A DNA stretch of 6,565 bases from Azoarcus sp031555955. Lineage in GTDB: Bacteria > Pseudomonadota > Gammaproteobacteria > Burkholderiales > Rhodocyclaceae. The stretch covers positions 1 to 6,565 of the forward strand of contig JAVBTY010000055.1 of NCBI GenBank assembly GCA_031555955.1, read 5' to 3'. This document shows, piece after piece, positions 1-5,373 of this stretch. The translations under genes and the position numbers were made by a program. The first letter of the stretch is position 1. The number at the start of each line of letters is the position of its first letter. The notes below the pieces were generated by a model that saw only the letters and a list, made by a program, of their open reading frames with translations, was not told the DNA's origin and did not search any database.

Positions 1-342
1 GCCGTGGATGGCGCGGTCCGGCACCAGGTAATGCACCTCGCCGCCGAAGGCGCGCAGCGCGCGTATGCCGACCGCGCAGGCGGTGGCGCCGTCGCAGTCG
101 TAGTCGGCGACGATGAGCAGGCGCGCGCCGGCCTCGATGGCGTCGGCGAGCAGTGTCGCCGCTTCGCGCGCGCCGGTCAGCGCGTCGGGAGGGAGCAGGG
201 CGCTCAGGCTGTAATCGAGTTCTTCGCGGCGCTGGATGCCGCGCGCGGCGTAGAGGCGCGCCAGCAGCGGATGGATGCCGGCGTCGGTGAGCGCGGCGGC
301 GGCGCGTGCGGAAAGGGGGCGGGGCTGGATGATGCGGGTCAT
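1..342 (-). CDS. recJ: Single-stranded-DNA-specific 5'-3' exonuclease RecJ, N-terminal part (cut by window edge)
   Basis: This is the first 114 codons of RecJ, read leftwards from the ATG at 342-340 and running off the window. The protein opens MTRIIQPRPLSARAAAAL, then LLARLYAARGI, matching the usual RecJ N-terminal extension. Residues about 84-94 read LLIVADYDCDG, followed by ATACAVGIRAL. This is motif I of the DHH phosphoesterase family, whose aspartates bind the catalytic Mn2+/Mg2+. HYLVPDR follows, as in E. coli RecJ (YLVPNR). RecJ degrades single-stranded DNA 5' to 3' in RecF-pathway recombination, mismatch repair and base-excision repair. The start overlaps the stop of the upstream gene as ATGA and has no clear Shine-Dalgarno sequence, so translation is probably coupled. 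The catalytic DHH motif and the C-terminal domain lie outside the window. Identity is firm. Confidence 0.95.
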   Translation of the reverse strand, partial: MTRIIQPRPLSARAAAALTDAGIHPLLARLYAARGIQRREELDYSLSALLPPDALTGAREAATLLADAIEAGARLLIVADYDCDGATACAVGIRALRAFGGEVHYLVPDRAIHG

Positions 343-1388
343 GACGCGGGCGGCTGGGCAGGGAGCGTGGGCAGCGGGGGGGCGGCGGACTGCAGCAGCG
401 CGCTGAACGGGCGCGGGCGGCGCCAGAACCGCCAGCGGCTGCCCGGGGTGATCTGAAGCTCCAGCGTATGCCGGTCGCCCGGCGCGGTGAGGCGCAGTTC
501 GCGCAGGCGTCCGCCGCGCAGGGCGGCGGCGAGCGGCGCGAACCAGTCGTGCTCGAGCGCGGCGAGCGCATCGCGCCAGCCGTCAAGGTCGAGCCGCCGC
601 ACGGGGCGGCGCAGGCGGTCGATCACCACCAGCGTGTCCTGCCGCAGCGCGGCGGCGAAGTCGGGCGCGCCTGCTTCCATACCGGCGGCGCGGGCCAGTC
701 CGCGCGCGAAAGTTTCATCCGCCTGCACCGTCTGCATCGGCGCGGCCAGATGTTCCGGCAGGGGGCCAGCGCCCCAGAACCATAGGCTGTTCGCCACGCG
801 CAGACCGACGGCGGTGCGCGCCTGGTTTACCGGATGGTTGTGCAGCAGCACCTGCGCCTCGTTCATCCAGCGCTGCCACGGCAGACCATCCGGCCCCTGC
901 GGCAGAAAGGCCGCGAGCGGGCGTCCGGCGGCATCGGCGAGCGGAACGAAGCTGTCCGTGGCCGTATCCGCCTCCGGGCGCAGATACCAGCGCCCTGGTG
1001 CGGGCGCGATGAAATGGCCCATGCCGGAGAACTGTTCGTTGAGGGCGCTAACCAGCGCAGCGGCTTCTTCGGCGGAAAGCTCGCCGTCGGCCAGTTCGTC
1101 GAGCAGCAGGTGCTCGCGGGCGAAGGAGAGGTGCACCGGATCGGCGCACAGCCAGGCGGCGGGTTCCACCGGCGGCGTTTCACCCAGGAGGCGCAGCGCG
1201 GCGGCGGGCGGTTCGCCCGCCAGACCGAAAAGCCGGGCGAGGCCGCGTTCTGGCGACTCGCCCGCGCTCAGCCGCATACGGCCTTTTCCCAGCAGCGTTT
1301 CCAGCCCCGGCAGGCGCAGGTCGCGGGCGGGCTGTCCGGCATGGGGGGCGGGCCAGAGCAGTCCGGCAAGAACGAGATGAAGACGCAT
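339..1388 (-). CDS. RpfE-type conserved protein (annotated in relatives as cofactor-independent phosphoglycerate mutase-like)
   Basis: The protein has 349 residues from the ATG at 1388-1386 and opens MRLHLVLAGLLWP, the typical start of this family. The frame stays open further upstream, but that part is low-complexity Arg/Pro-rich sequence crossing the divergent promoter region, so I rejected longer starts. Visible conserved blocks are ADPVHL (82-87), WMNEAQVLLHNHPVN (174-188), NSLWFWGAG (200-208) and a basic, aromatic WRFWRRPRP near the C-terminus (319-327). There is no signal peptide or membrane segment, so it is likely cytoplasmic. I recognise it as the family of RpfE, known from the Xanthomonas rpf cluster, where rpfE also neighbours recJ. 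Databases link the family to phosphoglycerate mutases, but no enzymatic role is established as far as I know. It precedes recJ with a 4-base ATGA overlap, so the two are probably co-translated. Shine-Dalgarno pairing before the ATG is weak. Family assignment is fairly sure; function is open. Confidence 0.82.
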   Translation of the reverse strand: MRLHLVLAGLLWPAPHAGQPARDLRLPGLETLLGKGRMRLSAGESPERGLARLFGLAGEPPAAALRLLGETPPVEPAAWLCADPVHLSFAREHLLLDELADGELSAEEAAALVSALNEQFSGMGHFIAPAPGRWYLRPEADTATDSFVPLADAAGRPLAAFLPQGPDGLPWQRWMNEAQVLLHNHPVNQARTAVGLRVANSLWFWGAGPLPEHLAAPMQTVQADETFARGLARAAGMEAGAPDFAAALRQDTLVVIDRLRRPVRRLDLDGWRDALAALEHDWFAPLAAALRGGRLRELRLTAPGDRHTLELQITPGSRWRFWRRPRPFSALLQSAAPPLPTLPAQPPAS

Positions 1389-1445
1389 GACCGGTGAAAA
1401 GCGGAAAAATGTGAACGGCCGCGGCGGCCACGGCGGAAGGCGGTG

Positions 1446-1454
1446 AATGTAGCA
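1446..1454 (-). promoter_or_regulatory. Putative extended -10 promoter for the rpfE-recJ unit
   Basis: On the minus strand the sequence reads TGC-TACATT, an extended -10 (TGn followed by a 4/6 or better match to TATAAT). It lies about 58 bases upstream of the RpfE-type ATG. At 17-bp spacing the -35 position reads GCGGCC, which is not a match; extended -10 promoters often tolerate this. The assignment rests on motif and position only. Confidence 0.4.
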
Positions 1455-1543
1455 CAGCGGCCGACGCGGGCCGCCTCCCGCGGGCATGACGCCGTCAGGG
1501 CCGCGCGGGCGCGCTCCGCGTCCTGTATGGCGCGCGGATGCGC

Positions 1544-1549
1544 TACACT
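1544..1549 (+). promoter_or_regulatory. Putative -10 element for ppiD
   Basis: TACACT lies about 61 bases before the ppiD ATG, in a GCTACACTTTCGCC context that resembles housekeeping -10 regions of GC-rich proteobacteria. No good -35 hexamer is visible (TCCTGT at 17-bp spacing). I saw no sigma-32 or sigma-E consensus, although ppiD is stress-controlled in E. coli. Weak call. Confidence 0.3.
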
Positions 1550-1564
1550 TTCGCCTTTTGCGCT

Positions 1565-1596
1565 GGCGCCGCCCGGTGTTTTCCCTTAGCGGCGCC
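1565..1596 (+). promoter_or_regulatory. Hairpin in the ppiD 5' leader
   Basis: GGCGCCGC (1565-1572) and GCGGCGCC (1589-1596) form a perfect 8-bp, all G/C stem with a 16-base loop. It ends 14 bases before the ppiD ATG, immediately before the only Shine-Dalgarno-like bases (GGGA, 1600-1603 with the preceding G). No T-run follows, so it is not a terminator. A role in mRNA stability or ribosome access is possible but inferred. Confidence 0.45.
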
Positions 1597-1610
1597 CATG
1601 GGATATCGAG

Positions 1611-3506
1611 ATGTTTGACACGGTTCGCAATAACAAGCGGCTTGCCCAGATCATTCTGGCGGGTATCGCGGTCCCCTTCGTGTTCTTCGGCATGGACGCC
1701 TTTTTCCATTCCCAGCCCGGTGCGGATGAAGTGGCCAGCGTAGGCGGCTCGCCGATCAGCGCCGCCGAATTTTCAAACGCCCTGCGCGAACAGCAGGACG
1801 CCCTGCGCAACGCCAGAGGCGGGCAGGTAGACCGCGCCATGCTCGAATCGCCGGAACTGCGCCGCACGGTGCTGGAAAACCTGGTCAACCAGCGCGTGCT
1901 GCTGCGTTACGCCGCCGACAGCCATTTTTCGGTGACGAAGGAAGAAATGCAGGAAGCCATTGGCAAGATTCCGGCGTTTCAGGAAAACGGCCAGTTTTCG
2001 GTGGAACGCTACAAGGCCGTGGTCAGCGCCCGGATGAGCGTGCAGTCTTTCGAGGCCGGGCTGGCCCAGGATCTGCGGGCGCAGCAGATCGCCGCCGCCG
2101 TATCGGCGACCGGTTTCGTTTCCGATGCCTCCGCGCGGCGGCTGCTCGCGGCGCAGCTCGAAGAGCGCGAAGTGCGCGAAATGCGTTTTCCCGTGGCGGA
2201 TTACCGCGATGGCGTCAAGCCTGGCGATGGCGCGGCGGCGGCCTATTACGAGGCGAACACGGCCCGCTTCGAGCGTCCCGCGCGGCTCAAGGCGGAATAT
2301 CTGGTGTTCGACGAGGCGGCGGCGCGCAGGCTGATTGCTGTCAGCGATGAGGAAGCGCGCGCCTTTTATGACAATCCCGAAAACGCGGCGCGCTTTGAAA
2401 TGCCCGAAGAGCGCAAGGCGCGCCATATCCTGATCCTGGCCGACGAAAAAGCCAGCGGCGATGAAGTGGCCCAGGCCAAAGCGCGGATCGAGGCGATCGG
2501 GGCCCGCCTGCGCAAGAACCCGGCGCAGTTCGAAGCCATCGCCAAAGAGTCGTCGCAGGATCCGGGTTCCGCCTCGCGCGGCGGCGATCTGGGTTTTTTC
2601 GCCCGTGGCATCATGGATCCGGCCTTCGAGGATGCGGCCTTCTCGCAGCCTAAAGGGGAAATCGGCGCGCCGGTGCGCTCCAGCTTCGGCTTTCACATCA
2701 TCCAGGTAACCGGTAGCAAGGCGGCGAGCAAACAGTCGTTTGAGAACGCACGCGCCGAAATCATCGACGAACTGGCCACGCAGGCGGCGAAGCAGCGCTT
2801 CGCCCAGATGGCCGACCAGTTCGCCAATACGGTGTACGAACAGGCCGACAGCCTCAAGGCGGCGGCAGAAGCGATGAAACTCGAAATCCGCCACAGCGAC
2901 TGGATCGAGCGCGGCGCGAAGGCATTTGGCCCGTACCGCAATGAACAGCTGCTCGGGGCGGTGTTCTCCGACGATTCCGTACGCGACCGCCGCAACACCG
3001 CCGCCATCGACCTGGGCAACAACACCCTGGTGGCGGCCCGCGTAACCGAGTTTGAAGCGGCGCAGCGCCTGCCTCTGGAAACGGTAAAGAGCGAAATCGA
3101 ACAGCAGCTGCATGCCGAAGCGGCGGCGAAGGCAGCGGCGGAAAAAGGCGCGGCCACGCTGGCTGCGCTGGAAAAGGGCGAAGCCGCCAGCGGTGAGTGG
3201 GGCGCTTCGCGCAAGCTGCAGCGCATGGCGCCGACGGTTTCCATCGATGCGATGCGGGCCGTTTTTTCCGCTCCCGCCGCGAAACTGCCCGCTTATGTGG
3301 GTGTTAGCGCGGGCGACGGTTACACCCTTTACCGTATCGACGCGGTGAACCGCGCCACGCTGGCGGAAAATGATCCGCGCATCAAGGAAATAGCGAATGA
3401 ATTCGGCGCCCTGCAGGCGGACCGGGATTTTCGCGCCTTCCTTGGCGATCTGCGCGAACGCTACAAGGTTGAAATGAGCCCGGAGAAAACCGCGGCGGTG
3501 GAGTAA
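1611..3506 (+). CDS. ppiD: Periplasmic chaperone / peptidyl-prolyl cis-trans isomerase D
   Basis: PpiD is a SurA-like chaperone anchored in the inner membrane that assists proteins leaving the Sec translocon. The 631 residues compare well with E. coli PpiD (623). The N-terminus MFDTVRNNKR is cytoplasmic, followed by one membrane helix at about 11-32. A SurA-type N-terminal chaperone region (about 36-190) includes LVNQRVLLRYA and a PAFQENGQFS-V-RY segment matching PAFQVDGKFDNSRY in E. coli. A parvulin domain spans about 267-368, with RHILI (271-275), GGDLGFF (324-330) and FGFHIIQV (359-366). An Ala/Glu-rich, probably helical stretch covers 495-528. The ATG at 1611 is the start that gives the expected N-terminus; its ribosome-binding site is weak. 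Usual relatives sit downstream of lon and hupB, whereas here the upstream neighbour is the divergent rpfE-recJ unit. Transcription should end at the palindrome at 3569-3594. Confidence 0.95.
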   Translation: MFDTVRNNKRLAQIILAGIAVPFVFFGMDAFFHSQPGADEVASVGGSPISAAEFSNALREQQDALRNARGGQVDRAMLESPELRRTVLENLVNQRVLLRYAADSHFSVTKEEMQEAIGKIPAFQENGQFSVERYKAVVSARMSVQSFEAGLAQDLRAQQIAAAVSATGFVSDASARRLLAAQLEEREVREMRFPVADYRDGVKPGDGAAAAYYEANTARFERPARLKAEYLVFDEAAARRLIAVSDEEARAFYDNPENAARFEMPEERKARHILILADEKASGDEVAQAKARIEAIGARLRKNPAQFEAIAKESSQDPGSASRGGDLGFFARGIMDPAFEDAAFSQPKGEIGAPVRSSFGFHIIQVTGSKAASKQSFENARAEIIDELATQAAKQRFAQMADQFANTVYEQADSLKAAAEAMKLEIRHSDWIERGAKAFGPYRNEQLLGAVFSDDSVRDRRNTAAIDLGNNTLVAARVTEFEAAQRLPLETVKSEIEQQLHAEAAAKAAAEKGAATLAALEKGEAASGEWGASRKLQRMAPTVSIDAMRAVFSAPAAKLPAYVGVSAGDGYTLYRIDAVNRATLAENDPRIKEIANEFGALQADRDFRAFLGDLRERYKVEMSPEKTAAVE

Positions 3507-3531
3507 ACAATCAGGAACCCGCGCAGGGAAT

Positions 3532-3553
3532 AACGCAGAAAAAACGCAGAAAC
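3532..3553. repeat. 11-bp tandem direct repeat after ppiD
   Basis: AACGCAGAAAA (3532-3542) is followed at once by AACGCAGAAAC (3543-3553), with 10 of 11 bases identical. It lies between the ppiD stop and the terminator. It looks like a small slippage duplication; no function is evident. Confidence 0.6.
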
Positions 3554-3568
3554 AGCGGGCGCAAATGA

Positions 3569-3594
3569 AAAACCCGGCCATATGGCCGGGTTTT
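3569..3594. terminator. Bidirectional intrinsic terminator between ppiD and fabI
   Basis: This is a perfect 26-bp palindrome with arms 3569-3581 and 3582-3594. The GC core CCCGGCC/GGCCGGG is closed by CATATG and flanked by AAAA on the left and TTTT on the right. Read from either strand it gives a strong GC stem followed by a U-run. It lies between two convergent genes, 62 bases after the ppiD stop and 54 bases after the fabI stop, so it should serve both. Confidence 0.9.
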
Positions 3595-3648
3595 CTGTTT
3601 CTGGCGTCCGGTTGTGCGGGCTTTCCCCGCCGAGGACGGTGCGGGCGT

Positions 3649-4443
3649 TCAGCCCTGCGGTTCGGCGTTACCCAGCGCGGTGGTATTGAAGCCGCCGTCC
3701 ACGTACATGATCTCGCCGGTTACGGCGCTCGCCAGCGGGGAACAGAGGAAGGCCGCGACGTTGCCCACTTCTTCAATGGTGACGTTGCGCCGCAGCGGCG
3801 CGTTGTGCTCGTTAAAGGCCAGCAGCTTGCCAAAGCTGCCAATGCCGGAGGCGGCAAGCGTTTTGATCGGCCCGGCGGAAACGGCGTTGACCCGGGTGCC
3901 CTCCGGGCCGAGGCAGGCGGCCAGGTAGCGCACCGAGGCTTCCAGGCTGGCTTTCGCCAGCCCCATGATGTTGTAGTTGGGCATGGTGCGCGCCGCGCCG
4001 AGGTAGGACAGGGTGAGCAGCGCGCCGTTGCGGCCCTTCATCAGCGGGCGCGCGGCCTTGGCCAGGGCGGGAAAGCTGTAGGCGCTGACTTCCTGCGACA
4101 CGCGGAAGGCCTCGCGCGAGAAGCCGTCGAGAAAATCGCCTTCCAGCGCGTCGCCCGGCGCGTAGGCAATGGAATGGACCAGCGCGTCCAGCCCGTCCCA
4201 GCGCTGGCCGAGCAGGGCGAACAGCTCGCTGATCTGCGCATCGTCCTGGACGTCGCACGGAAACAGCAGCGCGCTGCCGAAATCGGCGGCCAGCTTCGCT
4301 ACCCGCTCCTGAACCCGGTCGCTCTGGTAAGTAAAGGCCAGTTCCGCGCCTTCGCGGTGCATGGCTTTGGCGATGCCGTAGGCAATCGAGCGGTTGCTGA
4401 GCAGCCCGGTGATGAGAATGCGTTTGCCAGCGAGAAAGCCCAT
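3649..4443 (-). CDS. fabI: Enoyl-[acyl-carrier-protein] reductase (NAD(P)H) FabI
   Basis: FabI reduces trans-2-enoyl-ACP to acyl-ACP, the last step of each fatty acid elongation round, in the cytoplasm. The protein has 264 residues (E. coli 262) in a single short-chain dehydrogenase/reductase fold. The nucleotide-binding start is MGFLAGKRILITG (1-13), followed by SIAYGIAKAMHREGAELAFTY. Residues Tyr147 (SYLGA), Tyr157 (PNYN) and Lys164 (GLAK) match the E. coli Tyr146/Tyr156/Lys163 set. SAGPIKTLAASGI and YVDGGFNTTA complete the signature. I chose the ATG at 4443-4441 because it gives the canonical MGFL start and has GGAG 9 bases upstream (4456-4453). An in-frame TTG nine bases earlier is less likely. 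One oddity is Ala93-Tyr94 where E. coli has Gly93-Phe94, at the edge of the cofactor and inhibitor pocket. It is probably monocistronic, with its promoter in the 4444-4707 gap and its terminator at 3569-3594. Confidence 0.97.
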   Translation of the reverse strand: MGFLAGKRILITGLLSNRSIAYGIAKAMHREGAELAFTYQSDRVQERVAKLAADFGSALLFPCDVQDDAQISELFALLGQRWDGLDALVHSIAYAPGDALEGDFLDGFSREAFRVSQEVSAYSFPALAKAARPLMKGRNGALLTLSYLGAARTMPNYNIMGLAKASLEASVRYLAACLGPEGTRVNAVSAGPIKTLAASGIGSFGKLLAFNEHNAPLRRNVTIEEVGNVAAFLCSPLASAVTGEIMYVDGGFNTTALGNAEPQG

Positions 4444-4473
4444 TGAATCCAACTCCAGATAACGGAACGACGG

Positions 4474-4479
4474 ATTATA
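4474..4479 (-). promoter_or_regulatory. Consensus -10 box of the fabI promoter
   Basis: On the minus strand this reads TATAAT, a perfect -10 hexamer 30 bases before the fabI ATG, implying a leader of about 23 bases that carries the GGAG ribosome-binding site. A -35-like TGGACA (4508-4503) is 23 bases away, which is too far for a standard spacer; no match sits at 16-18 bp. The promoter may need an activator or use other contacts. Confidence 0.6.
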
Positions 4480-4503
4480 GCGAAAACTGTTCCGGCGCTT
4501 TTT

Positions 4504-4532
4504 GTCCAGGAACGATGAAGCGGATTCTGGAC
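4504..4532. repeat. Inverted repeat GTCCAG-N17-CTGGAC
   Basis: Perfect 6-base arms at 4504-4509 and 4527-4532, separated by 17 bases, lie upstream of the fabI -10 box. This could be a dyad binding site or coincidence. Confidence 0.25.
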
Positions 4533-4625
4533 TGCGCGAACAGCCAGTTCCGAAGATGGATTTCCGGGGAGCTGCCTGTCTGTGAAGCGTTTCCTGCTGA
4601 ATAAACAGACTGTTCCGGATAGAGG

Positions 4626-4644
4626 CGGCGCGCGCGCCGTTTTT
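4626..4644 (+). terminator. Terminator-like hairpin in the leader of the two-component operon
   Basis: CGGCGCGCGCGCCG (4626-4639) is a perfect 14-base palindrome followed directly by TTTTT (4640-4644), the form of a rho-independent terminator on the plus strand. No plus-strand gene lies between ppiD, already terminated at 3594, and this point. It would therefore act on a transcript starting inside the fabI/regulator gap, as an attenuator or as the end of a short RNA. A 9-bp inverted repeat encloses it: CCTGCTGAA at 4593-4601 and TTCAGCAGG at 4643-4651. The right arm overlaps the last two T residues, so the two structures could compete. Alternating CG sequence also arises by chance in GC-rich DNA. 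Confidence 0.4.
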
Positions 4645-4680
4645 CAGCAGGCTTTCAGGGTATTCTGAAAAAAATCAGGG
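4642..4680. promoter_or_regulatory. Putative response-regulator operator (TTTCAG repeats)
   Basis: TTTCAG occurs at 4642-4647 and 4653-4658, exactly 11 bp apart. That is the half-site spacing typical of OmpR/PhoB-family regulators. The second copy also pairs with CTGAAA (4665-4670) as a dyad with a 6-base gap. TCAGGG recurs at 4655-4660 and 4675-4680, 20 bp apart. The set ends 27 bases before the regulator's ATG and overlaps a possible -10 (TATTCT, 4661-4666). Autoregulation is an inference from spacing and position. Confidence 0.4.
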
Positions 4681-4707
4681 ATTTCTCACTGGAAACAGGG
4701 AGCGGAC

Positions 4708-5373
4708 ATGCGTATGCTGATCGTCGAGGATTCCCGGCCCCTGGCGCAGGCGCTGGCGCACGGTCTTGCCGAAGAAGGCCACGCCTGCGACTGCTGCGAC
4801 TCAGGCGAAGAGGCGCTGGTCTGGCTTGCACGCTATCCCTATGATCTCGTCGTGCTGGATCTGATGCTGCCAGGAATCGATGGCTTCGGGGTATTGCGCG
4901 CCTTGCGCGCGCGTAATGACGCGGTGTGGGTGCTGGTTCTGTCCGCGCGCGACCAGGTGGCCGACCGCGTGGCGGCGCTGGATGCCGGGGCGGACGATTA
5001 TCTGGTCAAGCCTTTCGCTTTCGATGAGCTGCTGGCGCGTCTGCGCGCGCTACGGCGGCGTCCGCGCGAACAGGCAGACCCTCTCCTGAGCCATGGCGCT
5101 CTGGTGCTGGATCCGCGCACGCGCAGGGCGCATTGCGGCGGCGCGGCGCTGGATCTGACTCCCAAAGAATACGCCCTGCTGGAACTCCTGCTGCACGAGC
5201 GGGGCCGCGTGCTTTCACGCGCGCAGATTTTCGGGCGTCTGTACGACGGCGCCAGCGAAACTTCGGACAAGGCGGTCGAGGTGATTCTTAGCACTCTGCG
5301 CGCCAAACTGGCGCAGGTGGGGATGGCGGAACTGATCCAGACGCGGCGCGGTTTCGGCTATGCCATCGCCTGA
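4708..5373 (+). CDS. Two-component response regulator, OmpR/PhoB family (QseB/PmrA-like)
   Basis: The protein has 221 residues. The receiver domain covers about 1-118, with the acidic pair Glu7-Asp8, phospho-acceptor Asp51 in VVLDLMLPG, the conserved Ser79 (LVLSA) and Lys101 (LVKPF). An OmpR-type winged-helix DNA-binding domain (about 127-220) includes LTPKEYALLELLL, GRVLSRAQIF, the recognition-helix segment around KAVEVILSTLRAKL, and the C-terminal hairpin QTRRGFGYAIA. All key residues are intact, so it should be a phosphorylation-dependent transcription factor. The ATG at 4708 has a good ribosome-binding site, AGGGAG, with a 5-base spacer. It overlaps the downstream kinase gene by 14 bases, so the kinase is its likely partner. 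A Cys-rich patch, CDCCD (27-31), is unusual at this place in a receiver. The target genes and signal cannot be named; QseB/PmrA-like refers only to the general subfamily. Confidence 0.93.
   Translation: MRMLIVEDSRPLAQALAHGLAEEGHACDCCDSGEEALVWLARYPYDLVVLDLMLPGIDGFGVLRALRARNDAVWVLVLSARDQVADRVAALDAGADDYLVKPFAFDELLARLRALRRRPREQADPLLSHGALVLDPRTRRAHCGGAALDLTPKEYALLELLLHERGRVLSRAQIFGRLYDGASETSDKAVEVILSTLRAKLAQVGMAELIQTRRGFGYAIA

Larger units (their letters stand above)
4463..4617. repeat. Cluster of GTTCC(G) motifs in the fabI / response-regulator gap
   Basis: GTTCCG occurs at 4489-4494, 4547-4552 and 4612-4617 on the plus strand and at 4468-4463 on the minus strand. A shorter GTTCC lies at 4513-4509 on the minus strand. 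Two copies share a longer 10-base core, ACTGTTCCGG (4486-4495 and 4609-4618). The copies at 4463-4468 and 4489-4494 form an inverted pair around the fabI -10 box. The density exceeds chance for a gap of this size, but the binding protein, if any, is unknown. Confidence 0.4.

Noticed and set aside
4..1397. Plus-strand open frames over the rpfE-recJ region (4-456, 487-1380, 834-1397)
   Set aside because: The minus strand here encodes recognisable RecJ and RpfE-type proteins; the plus-strand translations are low-complexity Arg/Ala/Gly-rich shadows.
1417..1429. GGCCGC-G-GCGGCC dyad upstream of the RpfE-type gene
   Set aside because: Short G/C-only palindromes are expected often at this base composition, and nothing else marks the site.
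1389..1709. N-terminal extension of the RpfE-type protein to 456 residues
   Set aside because: The extension crosses the divergent promoter region and the ppiD start, is Arg/Pro-rich, and precedes the canonical MRLHLVLAGLLWP start.
1773..3581. Open frame of 602 codons antisense to ppiD
   Set aside because: It lies wholly opposite a clear ppiD, has an Arg/His/Gly-rich composition without any recognisable domain, and runs through the terminator palindrome. High GC makes such long antisense frames common.
3616..3630. GCGGG-CTTTC-CCCGC hairpin after the fabI stop
   Set aside because: No T-run follows on the minus strand; the 26-bp palindrome further on is a far better terminator.
3565..4446. 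293-codon plus-strand frame antisense to fabI
   Set aside because: It starts inside the terminator stem region and mirrors a complete, well-conserved fabI.
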